From NCBI GenBank assembly GCA_937889795.1, contig CALBZH010000581.1, positions 1 through 5,508 of the forward strand: a DNA stretch of 5,508 nucleotides. Direction: 5' to 3'. Positions 1-5,508 of the stretch are shown piece after piece. This stretch comes from an uncultured Syntrophobacteraceae bacterium. GTDB taxonomy: Bacteria > Desulfobacterota > Syntrophobacteria > Syntrophobacterales > Syntrophobacteraceae. A model generated the notes under the pieces. It did not search any database, was not told the origin of the DNA, and saw only the letters and a list, made by a program, of their open reading frames with translations. The translations under genes were made by a program, and so were the position numbers. Position 1 is the stretch's first letter, and each line of letters starts with the position of its first letter.

Positions 1-104
1 GGGGCAGACCGACTGGATGCGAGGCAGAAATGGTAAAGAATACACGGACAAGCACCCGTGTCTCGTAAAAACCGGCGCCACTCCTTTGCCCCCCGGATTC
101 CTGC

Positions 105-135
105 TTGCGAAAACTTGATTGTGGTGAGGTATAAT
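105..135 (+). promoter_or_regulatory. Putative sigma-70 type promoter for the PBP gene
   Basis: A perfect -10 hexamer TATAAT lies at 130-135. The best -35 candidate is TTGCGA at 105-110 (four of six consensus bases), with a 19-base spacer that is longer than the ideal 17. There is no TG extension before the -10. Transcription would start near 142, in an AT-rich patch (130-160) that stands out from the GC-rich surroundings, leaving a leader of about 90 bases before the ATG at 234. The -10 is convincing and the -35 is weak. It could drive all three genes downstream. Confidence 0.5.
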
Positions 136-220
136 GTTTATCGTTTTTAATTACAATTGAACCATGCGTTCGGCCCATCATGAGTCACCGGGGGAACAAG
201 ACGTTGAAGAGCAGGAGCCA

Positions 221-226
221 AGAGGA
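221..226 (+). promoter_or_regulatory. Ribosome-binding site that decides the PBP start
   Basis: AGAGGA sits 7 bases before the ATG at 234. The in-frame ATG at 180 would add 18 residues, but it has no purine-rich Shine-Dalgarno match in the 15 bases before it. The extra residues are polar and unlike a membrane anchor. I therefore prefer 234. Confidence 0.65.
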
Positions 227-233
227 ACCAAGC

Positions 234-2618
234 ATGAGACCTTCTCGAAAGCCAAGAAGGGTTCCGAAATCGGGAAAAGCGCGCTGGGTAGCGCTGATTC
301 TCTTGGGTGGAGCGGTCTTTGTGGCACTGGTTGGAGGACTGGCGGCCTTCGCCTTCTATATTCAGGTGGACCGTGCGCTGCCGAGTACGCAATCGCTCAA
401 AGGCTACCATCCGGCACTCGTCTCATCCATTTATGCCGCGGACGGGTCTCTTCGGGGAGAGTTTTACACCGAGCGACGCTATATCGTGCCACTTTCGGAC
501 CTCCCCCCTTATTTGATCAAGGCTTTTCTTGCCGCGGAAGATGCCCGCTTCTACGAGCACGGCGGCGTGGATCTCCTGGGGGTGATTCGCGCTTTTCTCA
601 AGAACATCCAGGCGGGTGAAATCGTGCAGGGCGGCAGCACGATCACGCAGCAAGTGGTCAAGTCGCTCCTCCTGACTCCGGAGCGCACCTGGATTCGCAA
701 ACTGAAAGAAGCCATTCTCGCCTACCGGATCGACCGTTCGCTCAGCAAGGACGAAATTCTCTACCTTTATCTCAATCAGATCTACTTTGGCTCCGGCGCT
801 TACGGGGTGGAAGCGGCCGCACGCACCTACTTCGACAAGCATGCCCGGGATCTGACCATGGGGGAATCGGCGCAGCTCGCGGGCCTTCCCAAGGCGCCCA
901 GCCGGTTTTCGCCGTTTCACAACCTTGCCGCGGCGCAGGAGCGAAAGCGCTACGTCCTCCAGAGGATGGTGGATGGGGGGTTCATCTCCGAATCGGATGC
1001 CCAGAAAGCAGCGCAGGAGAAACTGCAGTTCGTGAGACCCAAAGCCTGGACTCTCAAGGATCTGGATTATTTCACCGAGGAGGTCCGACGCCAGGTGGAA
1101 GGCCGGTACGGCCGTGACGGTCTTTATAAGGAAGGTCTTTCCATCTACACGACCCTAGACCCCGCCGTACAGAAGATCGCGGAGAAAGCCCTGGACCAGG
1201 GATTGCGGGAGCTGGACAAGCGCCACCGACGGTATCGCGGAGTCCATCTGAACGTGCCGCGGGAGGACTGGGCCAACACGGTGAAGGTCCTTGCCGAACG
1301 GAACGGGGAGCTTGCGCCGGGCAAGGTCGTCGGGGCACTCATCACCTCGTATGACACCAAGACTCAGACGGCGCAGCTTCACCTGGGCACGGCGTACGGC
1401 AAACTGCCCCAGTCCGGCTGGGAGTGGATCCAGGTCTCGACCAGTCGCGCCGCCAAATTGTTCCGGGCGGGAGACATCATCCGAGCTCGCCTCGATAAAC
1501 AGGTTGACGAAACCACCTGGCAGACCATTCTCGAGCAAGACCCCGGAATGGAGGGCGCCTTGATGGCGATGGCTCCGGAAACGGGAAAAGTCGTCTGCAT
1601 GGTCGGAGGCCGGAATTTCGAAAAAAGCCAGTTTAATCGATGCACCCAGGCGATTCGCCAGCCGGGATCCTCATTCAAGCCGATCATTTATTCCGCCGCC
1701 CTGGACAAAGGCTACAACGAGTCGTCCGTCCTCATCGATTCGCCCTTCGTGAAGGACGATCACAGCCTCCGGGGCCCGTGGAGGCCGTCGAACTACGACC
1801 ACAAGTTCTGGGGGCCCATCAGCCTCCGAAAGGCTTTGGTCAACTCCAGAAATGTCGTGACCGTCAAACTGCTGGACGACATCGGGGTCAATTATGCGAT
1901 CCAGTATGCCAAACGGCTGGGGATCACCTCACAGCTCACCCCGACCCTGGCCCTGGCCTTGGGCGCATCGGGCGTAACGCTATGGGAGCTCCTCACGGCC
2001 TATACACCGTTCGCGAACCTGGGAGACCGGGTTGAGCCTTACATGATCGAAAAGATTTACGACCGGAACGGAAAGCTCCTGGAGGATCACCAGGTCAACC
2101 GGGAGGCGGTCATCTCGCCGCAAACGGCCTACATCATGACCAATTTGCTGCAGGGGGTTATCGAAGAAGGAACGGGCTCAAAGGCAAAGCAACTGGGGAG
2201 ACCTGCGGCGGGAAAGACGGGAACCACCAATGAGCTGAAAGATGCGTGGTTCATCGGATTCACGCCCAACCTATTGGCCGGGGTGTGGATTGGCTATGAC
2301 GACCACAACGTCTCCCTTGGCAAGGGAGAGACGGGCGGCCACGCCGCGTGCCCCATCTGGCTGTATTTCATGGAGCAGGCCCTGAAAGAGGAGCCCGTGC
2401 TGACCTTCAAGATCCCGTCAGGGATCCATTTTGCCCGAGTTGGCGGCTCCGAGGATTCTCCGGGCGTCTATTTGCCGTTTTCCGGGGATGCTCCCGTTCG
2501 CCGGTCTCGGCCCAGGCCGCAGCCGACGGCGGAGGAGGCAGAGGAGGAGGCATCTTCCACGGCGTCTTCGCGAAGGATCGAGTCGACCGACTCCTATTTC
2601 AAGTCGGACCTCTTTTAG
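234..2618 (+). CDS. mrcA: Penicillin-binding protein 1A: bifunctional peptidoglycan glycosyltransferase/transpeptidase
   Basis: This inner-membrane enzyme polymerises lipid II into glycan strands and cross-links the stem peptides in the periplasm. From the start at 234 it has 794 residues, normal for class A PBPs. A basic cytoplasmic N-terminus leads into one membrane anchor (about 16-42). The GT51 domain (about 69-245) shows EDxxF with catalytic Glu102, GGSTITQQ (133-140), RKxxE with the second Glu159, and MGESAQLAGLPKAPS (from 209). The 57-residue gap between the two Glu equals that in known GT51 enzymes. An OB-like insert (about 336-424), typical of PBP1A, precedes the transpeptidase domain. 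That domain carries SxxK (Ser479 nucleophile, Lys482), SRN (538-540) and KTGTT (661-665), so both activities look intact. The C-terminal tail (about 754-794) is low-complexity, first basic and Pro-rich, then acidic. The symbol follows the PBP1A family; ponA is also used. An alternative start at 180 is less likely. Confidence 0.95.
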   Translation: MRPSRKPRRVPKSGKARWVALILLGGAVFVALVGGLAAFAFYIQVDRALPSTQSLKGYHPALVSSIYAADGSLRGEFYTERRYIVPLSDLPPYLIKAFLAAEDARFYEHGGVDLLGVIRAFLKNIQAGEIVQGGSTITQQVVKSLLLTPERTWIRKLKEAILAYRIDRSLSKDEILYLYLNQIYFGSGAYGVEAAARTYFDKHARDLTMGESAQLAGLPKAPSRFSPFHNLAAAQERKRYVLQRMVDGGFISESDAQKAAQEKLQFVRPKAWTLKDLDYFTEEVRRQVEGRYGRDGLYKEGLSIYTTLDPAVQKIAEKALDQGLRELDKRHRRYRGVHLNVPREDWANTVKVLAERNGELAPGKVVGALITSYDTKTQTAQLHLGTAYGKLPQSGWEWIQVSTSRAAKLFRAGDIIRARLDKQVDETTWQTILEQDPGMEGALMAMAPETGKVVCMVGGRNFEKSQFNRCTQAIRQPGSSFKPIIYSAALDKGYNESSVLIDSPFVKDDHSLRGPWRPSNYDHKFWGPISLRKALVNSRNVVTVKLLDDIGVNYAIQYAKRLGITSQLTPTLALALGASGVTLWELLTAYTPFANLGDRVEPYMIEKIYDRNGKLLEDHQVNREAVISPQTAYIMTNLLQGVIEEGTGSKAKQLGRPAAGKTGTTNELKDAWFIGFTPNLLAGVWIGYDDHNVSLGKGETGGHAACPIWLYFMEQALKEEPVLTFKIPSGIHFARVGGSEDSPGVYLPFSGDAPVRRSRPRPQPTAEEAEEEASSTASSRRIESTDSYFKSDLF

Positions 2619-2630
2619 GGTCACCACACC

Positions 2631-2634
2631 AGGG
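2631..2634 (+). promoter_or_regulatory. Weak ribosome-binding site of the helicase gene
   Basis: AGGG lies 11 bases before the ATG at 2646, a weak and rather distant Shine-Dalgarno match. The PBP stop codon (2616-2618) is in the same frame and no other ATG, GTG or TTG codon lies between, so 2646 is the first possible start. The 27-base gap suggests that translation may depend partly on ribosomes finishing the PBP gene. Confidence 0.4.
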
Positions 2635-2645
2635 TTGCGATATCG

Positions 2646-4583
2646 ATGGAGCGTTATTTGGGCCCTGAGGGTCGGTTGGCGGCAATACTCGACGGATACG
2701 AGTACCGACCCGCCCAGCTGCAGATGGCCAAGGCGGTACAAGCATGCTTTTCCTCCATGACGCCTCTGGCCGTGGAAGCCGGTACCGGAACCGGAAAGAC
2801 CTGGGCCTATCTCATCCCTGCCATCGCAAGCGGCAAGAGGGTCGTCGTTTCGACGGGAACCAAGACCCTGCAGGACCAGATCCTCGACCACGACATTCCC
2901 TTCCTCAAACAGCATCTCTTCCCCCGGCTGCACGCCGTCTGCCTCAAAGGCCGCAAGAACTACCTCTGTCAGCGCCGTTTTCGTGAATTCACGTACCAGC
3001 CCTCCTTTTGGAACAAGGAGGAAGCGCGACTCTATCGACGCTTTCAAAGCTGGGCGACACGGACGCGCTCGGGGGACAGGGCGGAGATCACCTGGCTCCC
3101 CGATCGATTCGAGACGTGGAACGAGGTGAGCTCGAGCAGCGAGCAATGTCTGGGGCAGACCTGTGACGATTTCCAGCGCTGCTTCGTGAGCCGGCTCCGG
3201 TTGGAGGCCGCCCGCGCGGATGTGGTCGTGGTGAACCATCACCTCTTCTTCGCCGACTTGGCCTTGAGGCAGATGGGGCTGGGCGGCGTCCTCCCGGAGT
3301 ACGACCTGCTGGTTTTCGATGAGGCACACCAGCTTGATGACATCGTCGGCCAATACTTCGGATTGCAGTTCAGCACGTTCGGCCTGCTCGATCTCATGCG
3401 CGACGTGACACGGGAATGCAAACGAGATCCGAAGAAGGTCTTGGCCTACCAGGGGCTCCACGGGATCGCCCAGCAACTAGACCCGCTCAGCCGGCTGCTG
3501 CAACGGGCCCTCCTGGGGCTGAAGGGACGCCAGGGACGCTATCGACTCGACCTCAAAGCCGGAGCTGAAGGTTTCCTGGAAACCAGCGGGAAGATCGTCC
3601 ATGGACTGCGCCAGCTTGCATCCACAGCGCGATCGATCAAGGACGAAAACCCCGTCCTCGAATCCTGCGCCCTTCGAAGCGGCGAGCTTGCGACGGCACT
3701 GGACGTCCTGAGCAAGCAACAGGACACAGCCCTGGTCTATTGGTATGAGCTGACCCAGCAGACGGGGACGCTCCACGGCACCCCCATCGACGTGGCCCCC
3801 ATCGTGCGCCATCATCTCTTCTCCAAGACAACGGGCGTGACCTTCACCTCGGCCACCCTTTCGGTGGCCGGGTCTCTCGAGTTCTTTCGAGAAACGCTGG
3901 GACTTCCCGCCGAAAGCAAGGAGCTGGTGCTCTCCTCGCCGTATGACTTCGAGCGACAAACCGCGCTGTATATCCCCTCGGATTTCCCCCTGCCGCCGGA
4001 CAGCTCCTTTTGCGCCGCCATGGCGCGGGAAGCCCTGAGTCTTCTTCGAAAGACCGGCGGGCGCGCGCTTTTTCTGTTCACAAGTTACCGCAACATGCAC
4101 GAAGTCCATCGGCTCCTCGATGGTCAGCTGCCATACCCTCTCCTGGTCCAGGGGGATAAGCCGAAAAAGGTGCTTCTAGGGCAGTTCAAGGAGGAAGTCC
4201 ACTCCATCCTGCTCGCGACCAGCTCCTTTTGGCAAGGCATCGACGTGCCCGGAGAATCCCTCTCCTGCCTGCTCATCGACAAACTCCCCTTCGAAGTGCC
4301 CGACGACCCGGTCACGGCCGCCCGGATGGAGCATGTTGAAGCTCAAGGGCGCAGCGCTTTTTTCCAATATCAGGTCCCGAGAGCCATCATCCAGCTGAAG
4401 CAGGGGATGGGACGACTCATCCGAACCGCCCGGGACAAGGGGCTCATCGTGATCTTCGACCGACGCCTCCTCACCAAAAACTACGGAAGACTATTCCTGA
4501 ACAGCTTTCCTCCTTCCCAAAAAGTCCACAGCCTGGACCAGGCCCTATCGTCCCTCGATGATTTCGGGATATACAATAGGTGA
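2646..4583 (+). CDS. dinG: DinG/YoaA-family ATP-dependent iron-sulfur DNA helicase (superfamily 2, XPD-like)
   Basis: Family members are 5'-3' helicases with a [4Fe-4S] cluster that unwind forked DNA, D-loops and R-loops during repair and replication restart. The protein has 645 residues. It shows a Q-motif region (YRPAQLQMA, 20-28), Walker A GTGTGKT (46-52), motif Ia around STGTKTLQDQ (69-78), DEAH (225-228), TSATLS (401-406), motif V around SFWQGIDVPGE (527-537), and motif VI QGMGRLIR (586-593) with the arginine finger region. Four cysteines in the Fe-S position, C108, C168, C173 and C179, repeat the C-x4-C-x5-C spacing of the last three cluster ligands of E. coli DinG, so the cluster is probably present. 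The length is nearer to E. coli YoaA (about 636) than to DinG (716), so the symbol marks the family, not proven orthology. No nuclease domain is visible at the N-terminus, unlike Firmicutes DinG. It follows the PBP gene by 27 bases. Confidence 0.93.
   Translation: MERYLGPEGRLAAILDGYEYRPAQLQMAKAVQACFSSMTPLAVEAGTGTGKTWAYLIPAIASGKRVVVSTGTKTLQDQILDHDIPFLKQHLFPRLHAVCLKGRKNYLCQRRFREFTYQPSFWNKEEARLYRRFQSWATRTRSGDRAEITWLPDRFETWNEVSSSSEQCLGQTCDDFQRCFVSRLRLEAARADVVVVNHHLFFADLALRQMGLGGVLPEYDLLVFDEAHQLDDIVGQYFGLQFSTFGLLDLMRDVTRECKRDPKKVLAYQGLHGIAQQLDPLSRLLQRALLGLKGRQGRYRLDLKAGAEGFLETSGKIVHGLRQLASTARSIKDENPVLESCALRSGELATALDVLSKQQDTALVYWYELTQQTGTLHGTPIDVAPIVRHHLFSKTTGVTFTSATLSVAGSLEFFRETLGLPAESKELVLSSPYDFERQTALYIPSDFPLPPDSSFCAAMAREALSLLRKTGGRALFLFTSYRNMHEVHRLLDGQLPYPLLVQGDKPKKVLLGQFKEEVHSILLATSSFWQGIDVPGESLSCLLIDKLPFEVPDDPVTAARMEHVEAQGRSAFFQYQVPRAIIQLKQGMGRLIRTARDKGLIVIFDRRLLTKNYGRLFLNSFPPSQKVHSLDQALSSLDDFGIYNR
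4578..4583 (+). promoter_or_regulatory. Shine-Dalgarno match overlapping the helicase stop codon
   Basis: AGGTGA matches the 3' part of the full anti-Shine-Dalgarno complement AGGAGGTGA, and its last three bases are the helicase stop codon. It lies 10 bases before the ATG at 4594 that opens an 11-codon mini-ORF. Its use by ribosomes is an inference from position only. Confidence 0.35.
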
Positions 4584-4593
4584 AAAGCGTTCG

Positions 4594-4629
4594 ATGACCC
4601 GCCCCCTCAACGATAGGGTCAAGCAGTGA
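4594..4629 (+). CDS. Possible 11-residue leader or coupling peptide (MTRPLNDRVKQ)
   Basis: A mini-ORF fills most of the gap between the helicase and the sensor gene. ATG at 4594 is preceded by AGGTGA at 4578-4583, and its TGA stop (4627-4629) overlaps the GTG start of the sensor gene (4626-4628) in a GTGA arrangement. That geometry is typical of translational coupling, in which a ribosome ending one frame restarts on the next. The peptide shows no recognisable motif, no run of a single amino acid that would suggest attenuation, and no membrane segment. Such a short ORF can easily arise by chance. The Shine-Dalgarno match and the stop/start overlap are the only reasons to list it. Confidence 0.3.
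   Translation: MTRPLNDRVKQ
4595..4621 (+). repeat. 6-bp inverted repeat over the sensor ribosome-binding site
   Basis: TGACCC (4595-4600) and GGGTCA (4616-4621) are perfect reverse complements separated by 15 bases. There is no T-run after the right arm, so it is not an intrinsic terminator. The right arm contains most of the AGGG Shine-Dalgarno sequence of the gene starting at 4626. A hairpin here would hide that site, and a ribosome translating the mini-ORF would open it. The stem is short and the loop is long, so stability is doubtful. A protein-binding dyad is another reading. Confidence 0.3.
4615..4618 (+). promoter_or_regulatory. Ribosome-binding site of the receiver-PAS gene
   Basis: AGGG sits 7 bases before the GTG at 4626, a good distance for a moderate match. 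An in-frame TAG at 4614-4616 rules out any earlier start in this frame, and the receiver-domain beta-strand begins immediately after the GTG. Together these fix the start. Confidence 0.5.
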
Positions 4630-5508
4630 AGGTACTGGCGATTGAGCACAATTGCTCCGATGTTGAGCGCATTCTGAAAGCGCTGTCGGGCTCAGCTCCT
4701 TCGAGCTTTAGGCTCGAGCTTGCGTCGGGGCTTTCCGAGGCGCTCACCCGGTTGAGGGACGGCCGATTCGACGTCGTTCTGCTCGATCTTGATCTCCCTG
4801 ACAGCCGGGGCCTCGACATCTTCCGTGTCGTGTGCTGCGTGGCCCCCCGGATACCCATCGTGGTGCTTGTCAGTCGTGAGAACGAGGCGACCGGTCGTAC
4901 GGCGATCGAAGAAGGCGCTCGGGATTGCCTGGTGAAGGAAGCCCTTTCCGAGCACTCGCTTTCGAGGGCGTTATCGCTCGCGATCGAGCCTCACCGCGCC
5001 AGGGACTCCCTCGACGATTCCATACGCTTTGCCGGGGCTGCTCTTGACGGACTGAGCGACCACATTGCCATCCTCGACGAGGACGGATTCATCCTGATGG
5101 TCAACAAAGCCTGGCGGGAGTTTGCCCGGGCGAATCAGGGGGATGTGACCAAGGTCTGCGAGGGAGCGAGCTACCTTGCTGTTTGTGACGCCGCGGTCGG
5201 CGAGAGCTCGGAGGGCGCCCGGGAAATGGCCGGGGCCATCAGGGCGGTGCTCGCGGGCCTGGAAAGGTCGTTTGCCCTGGAGTATCCATGCCACTCGCCC
5301 GACCAGGAGCGTTGGTTCGCGGCGCGATTGAATCCGTTCCCTGCCTCCGCTCCTCGTCGTGCCATCATTGCGCATGCCGACATCACCGAGCGCAAGCAGG
5401 CAGAGGAGAGACTGCGCGCAAGCGAACGGCTCTATCGCGCGGTGGTTGAGGATCAGACCGAGGTGATCTGTCGGTTCCAGGCGGATGGGACCCTCCTGTT
5501 CGTGAACG
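4626..5508 (+). CDS. Receiver-PAS-PAS signalling protein, N-terminal part (truncated by the window edge)
   Basis: The open frame runs from a GTG start through 294 codons to the right edge without a stop. Residues 2-118 form a receiver (CheY-like) domain. The phosphoacceptor is Asp54 in LLDLDLPDSRGLD, Ser83 takes the switch Thr/Ser place, and Lys104 is the conserved lysine in CLVKEAL. The usual acidic pair is Glu7-His8, so one metal-binding Asp is replaced. Residues about 136-255 form a PAS domain (DHIAILDEDGFILMVNKAWREFA) ending in the usual PAC-type DITERKQAEERL helix. A second PAS domain begins near 265 (SERLYRAVVEDQTEVICRF) and is cut off. No DNA-binding domain is seen. In related proteins such PAS chains usually end in a histidine kinase, less often in a GGDEF or other output domain; here the output is unknown. 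The gene follows the helicase by 42 bases on the same strand. Confidence 0.88.
   Translation, partial: MKVLAIEHNCSDVERILKALSGSAPSSFRLELASGLSEALTRLRDGRFDVVLLDLDLPDSRGLDIFRVVCCVAPRIPIVVLVSRENEATGRTAIEEGARDCLVKEALSEHSLSRALSLAIEPHRARDSLDDSIRFAGAALDGLSDHIAILDEDGFILMVNKAWREFARANQGDVTKVCEGASYLAVCDAAVGESSEGAREMAGAIRAVLAGLERSFALEYPCHSPDQERWFAARLNPFPASAPRRAIIAHADITERKQAEERLRASERLYRAVVEDQTEVICRFQADGTLLFVN

Noticed and set aside
42..61. Hairpin ACACGG/CCGTGT as a terminator of an upstream gene
   Set aside because: The stem is only 6 bp with an 8-base loop and no T-run follows on the plus strand, so it is not a supportable terminator.
1..66. C-terminal remnant of an upstream plus-strand gene, or a divergent minus-strand gene start
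   Set aside because: Frames 1 and 3 are open from the edge to stops at 34-36 and 66-68, and minus-strand GTG codons at 55 and 81 open leftward. None has enough length, motif or ribosome-binding evidence to choose.
134..160. Eight-codon ORF starting at the ATG inside the TATAAT region
   Set aside because: If the -10 is real this ATG is upstream of the transcription start. The GAGG before it is only 4 bases away, which is too close.
180..233. Upstream ATG at 180 as the true PBP start
   Set aside because: It lacks a ribosome-binding site, while the ATG at 234 has AGAGGA at ideal distance and gives the usual short basic N-terminus before the membrane anchor.
164..619. 151-codon plus-strand ORF overlapping the start of the PBP gene in another frame
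   Set aside because: It has no Shine-Dalgarno sequence, no recognisable domain, and lies almost wholly inside the well-supported PBP frame, so it is a shadow ORF.
2418..3476. Long minus-strand ORF of 352 codons spanning the PBP end and the helicase
   Set aside because: It lies opposite two genes with complete family motifs. Its translation shows no domain, and long antisense frames are common in GC-rich coding DNA.
3477..4109. Minus-strand ORF of 210 codons opposite the helicase
   Set aside because: No motif or ribosome-binding site is visible, and it is fully antisense to the conserved helicase domains.

Overview
The window holds three co-directional plus-strand genes. They are a bifunctional class A penicillin-binding protein (PBP1A type), a DinG/YoaA-family iron-sulfur DNA helicase, and the first 294 codons of a sensory protein (receiver domain plus PAS domains) that runs off the right edge. 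GC content is high, about 60% by eye. The PBP1A has an OB-fold insert, and the sensor has a receiver-PAS-PAS layout with PAS wording I associate with sulfate-reducing and syntrophic Deltaproteobacteria (Desulfobacterota). That points to a Gram-negative bacterium, probably of that group, but the assignment is an inference from protein style and is not firm.

Layout. Positions 1-233 form a short leader. It has an AT-rich patch with a perfect TATAAT (130-135) and a good ribosome-binding site just before the PBP start at 234. I see no gene there that I can support. The PBP gene spans 234-2618. After 27 bases the helicase gene spans 2646-4583. After 42 bases the sensor gene starts with GTG at 4626 and is open at 5508. 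No terminator-like hairpin with a T-run lies in either gap, so the three genes may be one transcription unit read from the promoter near 130.

Functional reading. The PBP polymerises and cross-links peptidoglycan at the periplasmic face of the inner membrane. The helicase acts in the cytoplasm on damaged or stalled DNA structures. The sensor is probably a signalling protein whose output domain lies outside the window. Nothing in the sequence forces a shared pathway, and the pairing could be simple operon packing.

The most unusual part is the 42-base gap between the helicase and the sensor. It contains an 11-codon mini-ORF (4594-4629) with its own Shine-Dalgarno match, which includes the helicase stop codon. 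The mini-ORF stop overlaps the GTG start of the sensor. A 6-bp inverted repeat in the same gap could cover the sensor's ribosome-binding site. The sensor's receiver domain also has His in place of a metal-binding Asp. I found no phage, IS, CRISPR or RNA gene, and no clearly new multi-gene system.
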